From NCBI RefSeq assembly GCF_018362975.1, contig NZ_CP074371.1, positions 7,942,013 to 8,006,012 on the forward strand: a stretch of 64,000 nucleotides of DNA. Reading direction: 5' to 3'. The notes under the pieces were generated by a model. It did no database searches. It was not told the origin of the DNA and saw nothing but the letters and a program-made list of their open reading frames with translations. Positions within the stretch are counted from its first letter, which is position 1. The number at the start of each line of letters is the position of its first letter. Positions 26,003 to 35,915 of the stretch are shown here, piece by piece. The translations under genes and the position numbers were made by a program. The stretch comes from Nocardia tengchongensis (GTDB lineage: Bacteria; Actinomycetota; Actinomycetes; Mycobacteriales; Mycobacteriaceae).

Positions 26003-26189
26003 CAACGGACCGGGCCCCGGCGGGGGTGCTGCAACACCGCCACCGAAGCCCGGGAACACACCGTCTCGAACCGCGTCCGTGCAGGCGAACCCGGCACCGA
26101 GTTTGGCAACTACAGGATAACTGGGTTCTCCACGCGCGGGACGGATCGGGGCTTTCGGCAAGCCTTCGAACACTTCTCGGGAGACACCC

Positions 26190-27395
26190 ATGTCAAAATC
26201 CATCAGTTCCGCGATCATCATCGGCGGCGGCATCTCCGGCCCCGTCACCGCCACCGCCCTGCGCCGGTCCGGTCTCGACGTCACCGTCTTCGAGGCCTAC
26301 CCCGGTCCCGCCTACGGCATCGGCTCGAATCTGGCGCTCGCCCCCAACGGCGTCGCCGCCCTCGACATCATCGGCGCCGGGGACGCCGTGCGCGCCCGGG
26401 CCGTGCCGGTCAGCCGGTCCATGATGTCGGTCAACGGCAAGCGCTTCGAACTGCCCGGCCTGCGCGATGTCGAACCGCTGCGCGTGATCGACCGCGCCGA
26501 CCTGCACGAGACCCTGCACGACACCGCCGTCGCGGCCGGGGTGCGCTTCGAATACGACAAGCGGCTGACCGAGGTCGAGGAGCACGCCGGCGGCGTGACC
26601 GCAATCTTCGCCGACGGCAGCAGTGCCACCGCGGATGTGCTCATCGGGGCGGACGGCATCCGCTCCACCGTGCGCGGCCTCGTCGATCCGAAGGCCCCCG
26701 GGCCCACCTACCTGCGCATGCTCAGCTTCGGCGCGTACACCGAATGCCCGATCGACCTGGAGCCGGAGACCATGACCTTCGCCTTCGGCAGGCGGGCCTA
26801 CTACCTGTACTGGCCGATGCCCGACGGCCGGGTGTCGTGGGGCGCGAATCTGCCCAGCGAGCAGTACTACTCGCTGACCCAGGCCCGCTCGGTGTCCGCC
26901 GAGCAGTGGTTGCGCACCCTGCGCGAGACCTACGCCGGAGAGGCGCCCGGTGCGCAGCTCGCCGAGGCGACCACCGCGGGCCAGCTGGCGGTGGTCGGCG
27001 CGCTGCACATCATGCCGTCGGTCCCGCACTGGTACCGGGGCCGCATGGTGCTCACCGGCGACGCCATCCACGCGCCCAGCAACACCTCCGGGCAGGGCGC
27101 GTCGATGGCCATCGAGAGCGGTATCGAGCTGGCCCGGTGCCTGCGCGACATCGATGATCCGGCGCGGGCTTTCGCCACCTACGAGGCGCTGCGGCGGCCG
27201 CGGGTGGAGGCGGTCGCGGCGCGGGTGGCGGGGATGAACAAGACCAAGGCGGCCGGGCCCGTCGCACGCATGGCCATGCAGGTGATGATGCCGATCATGT
27301 TCAAGCGGATGGACCCGGAGAAGCTGGTCGGCGGTGAGCAGCGGTTCCGGATCGATTGGGAGCAGCCGGTGCGACCTGTCCCGGTGCGCGCCTGA
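26190..27395 (+). CDS. FAD-dependent monooxygenase/hydroxylase
   Basis: A 401-aa flavoprotein hydroxylase of the FAD_binding_3 (PHBH-like) class. Seen: GGGISGPV Rossmann (11-18), the FAD/NAD(P)H motif IGADGIRSTVR (about 150-160) and the second FAD motif LTGDAIHAPSNTSGQGASMAIES (about 288-310). ATG 26190 has GGAGA upstream. Likely substrate is an aromatic or polyketide compound, perhaps an antibiotic, since members of the family inactivate rifampicin or tetracycline. Substrate not determinable here. A strong hairpin follows the stop. Confidence 0.88.
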   Translation: MSKSISSAIIIGGGISGPVTATALRRSGLDVTVFEAYPGPAYGIGSNLALAPNGVAALDIIGAGDAVRARAVPVSRSMMSVNGKRFELPGLRDVEPLRVIDRADLHETLHDTAVAAGVRFEYDKRLTEVEEHAGGVTAIFADGSSATADVLIGADGIRSTVRGLVDPKAPGPTYLRMLSFGAYTECPIDLEPETMTFAFGRRAYYLYWPMPDGRVSWGANLPSEQYYSLTQARSVSAEQWLRTLRETYAGEAPGAQLAEATTAGQLAVVGALHIMPSVPHWYRGRMVLTGDAIHAPSNTSGQGASMAIESGIELARCLRDIDDPARAFATYEALRRPRVEAVAARVAGMNKTKAAGPVARMAMQVMMPIMFKRMDPEKLVGGEQRFRIDWEQPVRPVPVRA

Positions 27396-27410
27396 GGCTC
27401 GACATGCCGA

Positions 27411-27439
27411 CGCCCCGCTGCGATTTCCGCAGCGGGGCG
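27411..27439. terminator. Bidirectional terminator-like hairpin
   Basis: A perfect 12-bp stem (CGCCCCGCTGCG and its complement) with loop ATTTC, between the convergent monooxygenase and MFS genes. Confidence 0.75.
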
Positions 27440-27451
27440 CCTGGTTTCGAG

Positions 27452-29491
27452 TCAGCGGCCGACCGGCAGCACGTCGGGCCGGTCGGCCTCGTCGAGCAGT
27501 TTGGTGGCGATGTTGTCGATGGCCTGATCCAGCAGCGCGCGATCGACCGGATCGGTGGAATCCCAATCGGTGAGCTGACTTGCGAGCCAACGCTTCCACG
27601 CGACGCGCACCCGATCCACTTCCTGGATCCCCTTGTCGGTGAGGGCGAGCGCGTCGCCGTCCCGGTGCAGCAGCCCCTCACGCTCCGCCTTGACGTACAC
27701 CGGATCGATCAATTCCGCCGGGATCCAATGGGTTCGGGCGATGTCGTCGAGCGTCGCGATGCCGCGCAACCGGTTGTACATCTGCACCTGCCCCAGCGCC
27801 CACGCCTCGTCCCGGCCGAGCGAACTGCCCGCCGCCGCAAGGATTCCCGGGTCCGGGACGGTATTGTCGCGCAGCTTGCCCAGCACCCGGGCGACGCAGC
27901 GCTCCAGCTGCACCAGCCGGTCGGCGGAGTCCGGCACCGAGAACTGCTCCCCCACGTCGGTGGCCTCGGCGCGGGCGCTGTCGCGCAGCGTGACCTGCTT
28001 CAGGAACCAGGCCACCACGAAACCGAGCAGCGCCACCGGCACCACCCAGCGGAAGACGAAGTCGATGGAATCGGCGTACGCGTGAATGATCGGCGCGGCC
28101 TGCCGCGCCGGCAGTTCCCGCAGCAGCGCCGGATTCTGCGCGGCCTGCGGCAGCACTCGCGATTCACGCAGCGCCGCTTCCAGCTCGGGCCGCAGCTGAT
28201 TCGTGTACAGGGTGCCGAAGACGGTGGTGCCGAACGCGCTGCCGATGGTCCGGAAGAAAGTGACGCCGGAGGTGGCGGTCCCCAGATCCGAGTACGGCAC
28301 GCTGTTCTGCACCGCGATGGTCAGCACCTGCATGGCCAGACCGACGCCCAGACCCAGGATCAGCATGTACAGCGACATCTGCCAGACGCCGGTGTCGGGA
28401 CCCATGGTCGACATCAGGTACAGGCCCACCGCCATCACCGCGCACCCGATGATCGGGAACGCCTTGTAGTGCCCGGTCTTCCCGACGATATTGCCGGACA
28501 GGATGGAGGTGAAGAACAGCCCGACCACCAGCGGCAGCGTGCGAATGCCGGACGCGGTCGCCGAAACGCCTTCCACGTATTGCAGATACGCGGGCAGGTA
28601 GGTCATCGCGCCCAGCAGCGCGAAGCCGACGATGAAGCTCAGGATCGAGCACACCGTGAAGACGTTGCTGCGGAACAGGTGCATGGGCAGCATGGGTTCC
28701 CGCGCCCGGAACTCCGCGGCCACGAACAGCGCCAGCAGCACCGCGGCCGCCGCGAACAGGCCGATGATGGTGGGCGAGGTCCACGCGTATTCCTGTCCGC
28801 CCCACTCCAATCCGAGGATCAGGCAGGTGACGCCGACCGCGACCAGCGCGATGCCCAGGTAGTCCACGATCGGCCTCACCACCGCCCGGGTCATGGGGAT
28901 GGTGCGGGCCGCGGCCACGATCATGACGATGGCGACCGGCACGTTCACGTAGAAGCACCAGCGCCAGCTCAGATGGTCGGTGAACAGTCCGCCCAGCGTC
29001 GGCCCGAGGACAGTGGTGATGCCGAAGACCGCGCCCAGCGCGCCTTGATATTTGCCGCGTTCGCGCAACGGGATCACGTCGGCGATCAGGGCCATGGAGG
29101 TGACCATGAGCCCGCCCGCGCCGAGGCCCTGGATGGCGCGCGCGACGATGAGCAACGTCATGCCGTGCGAGAGGCCGGCGATCATCGAGCCGACGATGAA
29201 GATGCCGCCGCTGATCTGGAACACCAGTTTGCGGCCGAAGAGGTCACCGAATTTTCCGGACAGGGCGGTCGCGATGGCCTCGGCCACCAGGTACGAGGTG
29301 ACCACCCAGGCCATGTGGCCGGCCCCGCCCAGGTCCGCCACGATGGTGGGCAGGGCGGTGGAGACGATGGTGGAGTCCAGCGCGGCCATCAGCATGCCGA
29401 GCGCGACGGTTCCGAAGACGACATTCCTTCGGCTCCGGCTCAGCGGGGGCGGCGGCACGGGCTTGTCGGCGGTGACGCTGACACCGGTCAT
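27452..29491 (-). CDS. MFS multidrug exporter (EmrB/QacA type) with C-terminal winged-helix-like domain
   Basis: A 679-aa proton-driven exporter. Residues about 20-500 hold 14 predicted helices with the DHA2 motifs MAALDSTIVSTALPTIVADLGG and FGDLFGRKLVF. Residues about 510-679 are cytosolic: after CVARVLGKLRDN comes a segment with winged-helix pattern (YVKAEREGLLHRDGDALALTDKGIQEVDRVRVAWKRWL). Typical members are 470-580 aa; M. tuberculosis Rv1877 is similarly long. ATG 29491. Divergent from an SDR with an operator-like dyad between. Substrate unknown. Confidence 0.88.
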   Translation of the reverse strand: MTGVSVTADKPVPPPPLSRSRRNVVFGTVALGMLMAALDSTIVSTALPTIVADLGGAGHMAWVVTSYLVAEAIATALSGKFGDLFGRKLVFQISGGIFIVGSMIAGLSHGMTLLIVARAIQGLGAGGLMVTSMALIADVIPLRERGKYQGALGAVFGITTVLGPTLGGLFTDHLSWRWCFYVNVPVAIVMIVAAARTIPMTRAVVRPIVDYLGIALVAVGVTCLILGLEWGGQEYAWTSPTIIGLFAAAAVLLALFVAAEFRAREPMLPMHLFRSNVFTVCSILSFIVGFALLGAMTYLPAYLQYVEGVSATASGIRTLPLVVGLFFTSILSGNIVGKTGHYKAFPIIGCAVMAVGLYLMSTMGPDTGVWQMSLYMLILGLGVGLAMQVLTIAVQNSVPYSDLGTATSGVTFFRTIGSAFGTTVFGTLYTNQLRPELEAALRESRVLPQAAQNPALLRELPARQAAPIIHAYADSIDFVFRWVVPVALLGFVVAWFLKQVTLRDSARAEATDVGEQFSVPDSADRLVQLERCVARVLGKLRDNTVPDPGILAAAGSSLGRDEAWALGQVQMYNRLRGIATLDDIARTHWIPAELIDPVYVKAEREGLLHRDGDALALTDKGIQEVDRVRVAWKRWLASQLTDWDSTDPVDRALLDQAIDNIATKLLDEADRPDVLPVGR

Positions 29492-29588
29492 CGGCCCAGT
29501 ATGTGGCGCTCACCAGCGAAGATGTGGCAACGACACGGCAAATCGGGCAGCGGGCGAGACATTCGGCGAGTTCAGCCTACCGCCGGAA

Positions 29589-29604
29589 CTTACTCTGGAG
29601 TAAG
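29589..29604. promoter_or_regulatory. Operator-like dyad between MFS and SDR genes
   Basis: CTTACTC and GAGTAAG form perfect 7-bp arms around TG. TetR-like in geometry; no regulator gene is adjacent. Confidence 0.55.
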
Positions 29605-29660
29605 GTCAGGGCAGCGAGTGCGACGCCGCACATCGAACGCCGAACCTGCGAGGTCAAAAC

Positions 29661-30536
29661 ATGGCATGGAAGCCCAGTGACGTCCGCGACCAGACCGGGC
29701 GCACCTTCGTCATCACCGGAGCCAACGGAGGCCTCGGCGAACAGACCACCAAGGTGCTCGCGGGCAAGGGCGCGACCGTGATCATGGCATGCCGCAATGC
29801 CGCCAAGGCCCAGGACGTGGCCGACCGCATCGACGGCGACGTGCGGGTCGCGAGCCTCGACCTGGCCAGCCTGGACTCGGTGCGCGCCTTCGCCGAGAAC
29901 ACCGGCGAATTCGACGTCCTGATCAACAACGCGGGCCTGATGAACATCCCGTTCTCGCGAACCGAAGACGGCTTCGAAACCCAGTGGGGCGTCAACCATC
30001 TCGGCCACTTCGCGCTGACCGGGCTGCTGCTGGACAAGATCGGCGACCGGGTCGTCAGCCTGGCCTCGATCGCCCACAAGCAGACCCCCAAGCTGTGGAT
30101 CGACGACCTCAACTACGAGCACCGCCGCTACCAGCGCAACCTCGCCTACGCGCAGGCCAAGCTGTCCAACCTGATGTTCGCGCGGGAGCTGCAGCATCGG
30201 CTCGCGGCCGCGGGTTCGACCAAGCGCTCCTACGCCGTGCACCCGGGCGTGTCGGCCACCGACCTCTTCGCGCACACCGAAACCCCCCTCGACAAGATCT
30301 CCAAGCCATTCATCCGGATCGTGGGCCAGTCCCCCTTCCACGCCGCCTACTCCTCGATCTTCGCGGCCACCGAGACCGACGCCGACCCGAACACCTACTG
30401 GGGTCCGACCCGCTTCTTCGGCAGCCAGGGCCCGGTCGAGGCATCGCCGTCGAGCAAGATTTCCCGGGATCCGGAACTGCAGCGCCGGCTCTGGGAGGAA
30501 TCCGAGCGTTTGACCGGGGTCACATTCAAGTTCTGA
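29661..30536 (+). CDS. Short-chain dehydrogenase/reductase (retinol-dehydrogenase-like)
   Basis: A 291-aa SDR. Seen: cofactor motif TGANGGLG (19-26), acidic ACRN and DLAS positions, NNAG (around 92), catalytic Ser in SLASIAHK, Tyr and Lys in AYAQAKLSN. The LNY/WIDDLN insertion and the SYAVHPGVSATDL loop are typical of the retinol dehydrogenase/protochlorophyllide-like subgroup, which usually prefers NADP. ATG 29661; no strong ribosome site is visible. Possible co-control with the divergent exporter. Confidence 0.88.
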   Translation: MAWKPSDVRDQTGRTFVITGANGGLGEQTTKVLAGKGATVIMACRNAAKAQDVADRIDGDVRVASLDLASLDSVRAFAENTGEFDVLINNAGLMNIPFSRTEDGFETQWGVNHLGHFALTGLLLDKIGDRVVSLASIAHKQTPKLWIDDLNYEHRRYQRNLAYAQAKLSNLMFARELQHRLAAAGSTKRSYAVHPGVSATDLFAHTETPLDKISKPFIRIVGQSPFHAAYSSIFAATETDADPNTYWGPTRFFGSQGPVEASPSSKISRDPELQRRLWEESERLTGVTFKF

Positions 30537-30543
30537 TCAGCAG

Positions 30544-30576
30544 ACCTGCCTACTACGCGACCCGTAGTAGGCAGGT
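30544..30576. promoter_or_regulatory. 33-bp perfect inverted repeat before the lprD-like operon
   Basis: Arms ACCTGCCTACTACG (30544-30557) and its exact complement (30563-30576) flank CGACC. The right arm ends where the -10 TACCGT begins, so it covers the core promoter. It could also act as a terminator for the SDR gene, but there is no T-tract. Confidence 0.65.
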
Positions 30577-30581
30577 ACCGT
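30576..30581 (+). promoter_or_regulatory. -10 hexamer TACCGT for a leaderless GTG
   Basis: TACCGT ends 7 nt before GTG 30589 and abuts the inverted repeat. Confidence 0.5.
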
Positions 30582-30588
30582 GGAGTGC

Positions 30589-31041
30589 GTGTCCGCTCCC
30601 CCACGCCGCCCGGCCCTGATCGTGTTCGTGGTCGTGGCGTTCACGGCGTGCCTGGGACTGGGGTACTGGCAGTGGACCCGGTTCGAATCGGGCGGCGGCA
30701 CCTATCAGAATCTCGGCTACGCGCTGCAATGGCCGCTCTTCGCCGGCTTCGTGGTCTGGGCCTATCTGCGATTCGTGCGGCTGGAGCAGGAAGTCGGGCA
30801 GGACGAACTCCCGGTTCCCGACAGCGCCGGCGAAGCCCCGACCACCCGCCCGCGCCGGCCCAAACCGGCCGCGCCGCGTGAGATCCCGGCGGGCCTGCTG
30901 CCGGAACGCCCCACAGCCGCCCGGGACGACGATCCCGAGCTCGCCGAATACAACAGGTATCTGGCCGATCTGCACGCCCGCGACATGGACGACAAGGTCC
31001 GTGACGCCGGTCTGCACCACATCGAGAGGAGCGCCGGATGA
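30589..31041 (+). CDS. Two-helix membrane protein, Rv1343c/LprD-like
   Basis: A 150-aa protein with two N-terminal membrane helices (about 10-30, ALIVFVVVAFTACLGLGYWQW; and 45-62, LQWPLFAGFVVWAYLRFV) and a Pro/Arg-rich then acidic cytosolic tail ending DPELAEYNRYLADLHARDMDDKVRDAG. Position beside DUF3817 matches M. tuberculosis Rv1343c (LprD). GTG 30589 is preferred over GTG 30580 because of the -10 spacing. It overlaps the DUF3817 gene by ATGA. Confidence 0.78.
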   Translation: MSAPPRRPALIVFVVVAFTACLGLGYWQWTRFESGGGTYQNLGYALQWPLFAGFVVWAYLRFVRLEQEVGQDELPVPDSAGEAPTTRPRRPKPAAPREIPAGLLPERPTAARDDDPELAEYNRYLADLHARDMDDKVRDAGLHHIERSAG

Positions 31042-31448
31042 GCGCCAGCGACAACACCGCAGCATCCCCCGTCGCCGGTGAGACCACCACGCTGGCGCCC
31101 CGCCCGCTGGGGTCCGCCGCGCCCGAGAAGATCCGCGGCGCGCTGACCCGCTACCGCGCCCTCGCCTACATCACCGGCGTCTGGCTGCTGGTGCTGTGCG
31201 GCGAGATGGTCTACAAGTACCTGCTGCTCGACGACAGCAGCACCGCCCCGCACTGGCTGTTCTACATCGGCCAGGTGCACGGCATCTTCTACATGCTCTA
31301 CCTGGTCTTCACCATCGACCTGGGCATCAAGGCGCGCTGGCAGCCGATGACCACGTTCCTGACCTGCCTGGCGGGCACCATCCCGTTCCTGTCCTTCGTG
31401 TTCGAGCACAACCGGACCCGGGAAGTGAAGAGCGCCTTCGGTCTCTGA
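31038..31448 (+). CDS. DUF3817 membrane protein, Rv1342c-like
   Basis: A 136-aa protein with three predicted membrane helices: ALAYITGVWLLVLCGEMVYKYLL, WLFYIGQVHGIFYMLYLVFTIDL and MTTFLTCLAGTIPFLSFVFE. The GQVHG and FVFEH motifs are typical of DUF3817. ATG 31038 overlaps the previous stop (ATGA), so the two are coupled. The family function is unknown to me. A second DUF3817 gene lies at 58095. Confidence 0.88.
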   Translation: MSASDNTAASPVAGETTTLAPRPLGSAAPEKIRGALTRYRALAYITGVWLLVLCGEMVYKYLLLDDSSTAPHWLFYIGQVHGIFYMLYLVFTIDLGIKARWQPMTTFLTCLAGTIPFLSFVFEHNRTREVKSAFGL

Positions 31449-31465
31449 CCGACAGCAGACAGCCG

Positions 31466-31500
31466 AAAGGGGTTCGAGGACCAGGTCCTCGAACCCCTTT
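31466..31500. terminator. Bidirectional terminator between DUF3817 and rdgB
   Basis: AAAGGGGTTCGAGGACC (31466-31482) and its perfect complement (31484-31500), with A- and T-rich ends on both strands. Confidence 0.85.
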
Positions 31501-31514
31501 CTAGTCTGCGGGAT

Positions 31515-32123
31515 TCAGTTCCCGGCCAGCGCCGCCAGCGCGGGAAGCAGCTGACGCAGGGCGCGGCCGCGGTGCGAGGCGGCGTCCTTCTCGGCCGGGG
31601 TGAGCTGGGCCGAGGAGACCTCGCCGCCGTCCGGGTAGAACAGCGGGTCGTAACCGAAACCGCCGTCGCCCTGCGGCTTCCGGCCGATCACGCCCGGCCA
31701 TTCACCGCGCACGACCGCTTCTACGCCGGCGCCGACCAGGGCGCAGGCGGAGACGAAGCGGGCGCCGCGACGCTCGTCGGGGACATCGCCGAGCTGGGCC
31801 AGCAGCAGGGTGTTGTTGGCCTCGTCATTGCCGTGGGTGCCCGACCAGCGGGCCGAGAGCACGCCGGGCATGCCGTTGAGCGCGTCCACCTCCAGCCCGG
31901 AATCGTCTGCGACGCAGGCCAATCCGGTGGCGGCGAAACCGTCGCGGGCCTTGGCGAGGGCATTGCCCTCGAAGGTCGGGGCGGTCTCGGGCGCCTCGTC
32001 GTAGGGAGGGACGTCGTTCAGGCCGACGATCTCGATGCCCGCGATACCGGCCTCATCCAGGATGCGGCGCAGCTCGTTCAGCTTCTTGACATTGCGGCTG
32101 GCGACCAGGACGCGACGGGTCAT
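31515..32123 (-). CDS. rdgB: RdgB/HAM1 non-canonical purine NTP pyrophosphatase
   Basis: A 202-aa housecleaning enzyme that hydrolyses XTP, dITP and ITP to monophosphates, keeping deaminated purines out of nucleic acids. Seen: [13 protein letters not shown] (substrate loop), [33 protein letters not shown], and [12 protein letters not shown]. Length matches E. coli RdgB (197 aa). ATG 32123 overlaps the rph stop as ATGA, so it is translated with RNase PH, as in M. tuberculosis Rv1340-Rv1341. Confidence 0.97.
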   Translation of the reverse strand: MTRRVLVASRNVKKLNELRRILDEAGIAGIEIVGLNDVPPYDEAPETAPTFEGNALAKARDGFAATGLACVADDSGLEVDALNGMPGVLSARWSGTHGNDEANNTLLLAQLGDVPDERRGARFVSACALVGAGVEAVVRGEWPGVIGRKPQGDGGFGYDPLFYPDGGEVSSAQLTPAEKDAASHRGRALRQLLPALAALAGN

Positions 32124-32896
32124 CGCTTCTTGGACTCCTCGGGCTCGGGCAGCACGCCCGGGTACGGCAGCGCCAGGGCTTCCTTCTGCACCACGAACAG
32201 CTGCTCACAGCCCGCCAGCGCGGAATCGAGCAGCTTGTCGAGGGTGGAGCGCGGGAAGGTGGCGCCCTCGCCGGTGCCCTGGATCTCGACCAGGGTGCCG
32301 GTGTCGGTGGCGACCACGTTCATGTCGACCTCGGCGCGCGAATCCTCCTCGTAGGGCAGGTCCAGGCGCACCCGGCCGTCGACCACGCCCACGCTCACCG
32401 CGGCGATGGCGCAGGAGATCGGTTGCGGGTCGGCCAGTTTCCCGGCCGCGCCCAGGTAGGTGATGGCGTCCGAGAGCGCCACGTACGCGCCGGTGATGGC
32501 CGCGGTGCGGGTGCCGCCGTCGGCCTGCAGCACGTCACAGTCCAGGGCGATGGTGTTCTCACCGATGGCGGCCAGGTCGATGCAGGCGCGCAGCGAGCGG
32601 CCGATCAGCCGGGAGATCTCCTGGGTGCGGCCACCGACCTTGCCCTTCACCGACTCTCGGCCCGAGCGGGTGTGGGTGGCGGCGGGCAGCATGGCGTATT
32701 CGGCCGTCAGCCAGCCCAATCCGGAATCGCGCCGCCACGGCGGCACGCCGTCGTTCACGCTGGCGGTGCACATCACCCGCGTCTGCCCGAACTCCACCAG
32801 CACCGACCCCGCCGGGTGCGAGGTGAATCCCCGGGTGATCTTCACGTCGCGGAGTTCGTCATCCGCCCTGCCATCGGCTCGTTTCGACACGCGCAC
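32120..32896 (-). CDS. rph: RNase PH, tRNA nucleotidyltransferase
   Basis: A 258-aa phosphorolytic 3'-5' exoribonuclease that trims tRNA 3' ends. Seen: [19 protein letters not shown] at the N-terminus, [22 protein letters not shown], the phosphate-site region [29 protein letters not shown], and [18 protein letters not shown] with the catalytic Asp. GTG 32896 has GGGGAG 7 nt upstream. First gene of an rph-rdgB unit. Confidence 0.97.
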   Translation of the reverse strand: MRVSKRADGRADDELRDVKITRGFTSHPAGSVLVEFGQTRVMCTASVNDGVPPWRRDSGLGWLTAEYAMLPAATHTRSGRESVKGKVGGRTQEISRLIGRSLRACIDLAAIGENTIALDCDVLQADGGTRTAAITGAYVALSDAITYLGAAGKLADPQPISCAIAAVSVGVVDGRVRLDLPYEEDSRAEVDMNVVATDTGTLVEIQGTGEGATFPRSTLDKLLDSALAGCEQLFVVQKEALALPYPGVLPEPEESKKR

Positions 32897-33040
32897 AGCC
32901 TAGCTCCCCCGCCTCCCCGGAACTTCAGCGGACAACTGTGTGCCGTCAACTGTCGTGCACCCGTGCCTGCGGCCGGGTGCCGAACCCATTTTGGGCGTAC
33001 CCGGGGAGTTACCCCGACCGTTACGAAATCAGTCGTCGCG

Positions 33041-33805
33041 TCAGATATCGAAAGCTTCGCCGGGGGACACCGCGTGGACGGGGCCCGAGAAGACTGCCTT
33101 CGCTTCGGCAATCACGTCCTCGCGGGACGTCCACGGCGGGATGTGGGTGAGCAGCAGTTCGCCGACGCCCGCGCGGGCGGCGATCAGGCCCGCCTCATGG
33201 CCGGAGAGGTGGATGCCCGGCGGGCGGTTGGCCGGGTCGTGGGTCCAGGACGCCTCGGAGAGCAGAACGTCTGCGCCGCTGGCCAACTCGAAGACCTCGT
33301 CGCACAGGGCGGTGTCGCCGGTGTAGACCAGGGTCTTGCCGGCCGCGGTGGTGATGCGCAGGCCGTAGGACTCCGGCGGGTGGAACATGCGCCGGGCCTC
33401 GACGGTGTGGCCGGTGCCGAACGGGATCGGCGTACTCGCCTGCCAGGGCCGCATGTCGATGACATCGGACCAGTCGTCGGTCTCGCCGCCGATCTCGGCG
33501 GAGGCGTTGCCGATCCGCAGCGAGGTGTCGGCCGGGCCGTAGACGACGGCCTTCCCCGACGGCGGATTCGGGTGGTAGCGACGCCACACCAGCAGACCCG
33601 GCAAATCCAGGCAGTGATCGGCGTGCAGATGGGTGAGGAAGATGTCGACCTCACCCGGATCCAGGTGACGCTGCAGCGCACCGAGCACGCCGGGTCCGAA
33701 ATCGATGACGGTCGGTGTCATATCCGGGCCGGTCAGCAAGTAACCCGACGCCGGGGAATCCGGGCCGGACACGCTGCCCGAGCACCCGAGGACGGTGAGG
33801 CGCAT
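33041..33805 (-). CDS. Metallo-beta-lactamase-fold hydrolase, Rv1339-like
   Basis: A 254-aa MBL-fold enzyme with the metal motif THLHADHCLD (about 69-78), an upstream DFGPGVLG, a second-metal Asp in VYTGDTALCD and a late His in LSGHEAG and LTHIPPW. The genomic place beside rph matches M. tuberculosis Rv1339, reported as an atypical class II cAMP phosphodiesterase. ATG 33805 begins the conserved MRLTVLGCSGSVSGP; a GTG at 33838 is unsupported. Confidence 0.88.
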   Translation of the reverse strand: MRLTVLGCSGSVSGPDSPASGYLLTGPDMTPTVIDFGPGVLGALQRHLDPGEVDIFLTHLHADHCLDLPGLLVWRRYHPNPPSGKAVVYGPADTSLRIGNASAEIGGETDDWSDVIDMRPWQASTPIPFGTGHTVEARRMFHPPESYGLRITTAAGKTLVYTGDTALCDEVFELASGADVLLSEASWTHDPANRPPGIHLSGHEAGLIAARAGVGELLLTHIPPWTSREDVIAEAKAVFSGPVHAVSPGEAFDI

Positions 33806-33880
33806 TCCCCCATGCTGCCACGCTGCATTCTCACTCAAAGGAGGGATCCCCCAAATCGCCGACCGCGACCAGCGTCACCC

Positions 33881-34609
33881 CTACGACGCGAGACGGCCGG
33901 CGTCAGCCCCGCGACGATGACGACGTTCATGAGCAGAGAGTACCCACCCGGCAACCACTCCACCTATCGCCCCGAAAAGATGTCCTTGCCAAGAGATTTC
34001 CGGGTTGGTCGGCAGCACGCCCCACAAGATCGACCCGTAGACCACCAGCACCCCCAGACCGACCGCGATCTGCACCACATTTCGCGAGAACCAGCCCCAG
34101 CAGATCAGATAGGTGAGCCAGCCGAACACCAGCCCCGACGCACCCACCGACACCGTGTGCGGCGCCGCCGTCAACCACACCCCGAGCCCGCCGATCACCC
34201 AGATCAACGCCGTGGCCGCCAGCCCGCGACCGATCCCGGTCAACAGCGTGAGCAGGCCGAGCACGATCACCGGCAGCGTGTTCGCGAACAGGTGACCCCA
34301 ATTGGCATGCAGCACAGGCGCGAACAGGATGCCGGTCAGACCCTCACCGCTGCGCGGCTTCACACCGGCCTGCTCCAACCGGCCGCCGCTGAGGCTGTCC
34401 ACCCCTTCCACGCCGTACAGCAATGCCGTGAAACCCAATGTCATAGCAATGGCACGCTGCCACAGCAACTTCAGAGCACCCGGACCGCCCGGGCGGGAAT
34501 CGCCGCCGTTCGAGGCGATCGGGCCGCCCGCGGGCTTGGCCATCTGCTCCCGCAGCCGTGCGATCCGATCCGGATCGAACGACGCGCCCATGCCGCCACC
34601 AGTGCTCAT
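33881..34609 (-). CDS. Rhomboid-family intramembrane serine protease, Rv1337-like
   Basis: A 242-aa protease with a cytosolic leader of about 48 residues and six predicted helices. The catalytic Ser lies in GASGLVFGW (about 156) and the His in WQGHLFGAIGG (about 212); the HANWGHLFAN loop follows the first helix. ATG 34609 has GAGG with 7-nt spacing. In M. tuberculosis the neighbouring Rv1338 is murI; here the next gene is the MBL hydrolase, with only 75 bp between. Confidence 0.92.
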   Translation of the reverse strand: MSTGGGMGASFDPDRIARLREQMAKPAGGPIASNGGDSRPGGPGALKLLWQRAIAMTLGFTALLYGVEGVDSLSGGRLEQAGVKPRSGEGLTGILFAPVLHANWGHLFANTLPVIVLGLLTLLTGIGRGLAATALIWVIGGLGVWLTAAPHTVSVGASGLVFGWLTYLICWGWFSRNVVQIAVGLGVLVVYGSILWGVLPTNPEISWQGHLFGAIGGVVAGWVLSAHERRHRRGADAGRLAS

Positions 34610-34642
34610 GGCAAGACCTCCTGCCCCGAGCGTACCGCCGGA

Positions 34643-35886
<1,244 letters not shown>

Positions 35887-35915
35887 CGGGGGACTCCTCT
35901 TTCTCGGGTGGGCGG

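Noticed and set aside
27356..29680. A 774-codon open frame on the plus strand
   Set aside because: Antisense to the MFS exporter; shadow composition.
30544..30576. Simple intrinsic terminator of the SDR gene
   Set aside because: No T-tract follows and the repeat abuts the next promoter, so an operator is preferred, although both uses are possible.
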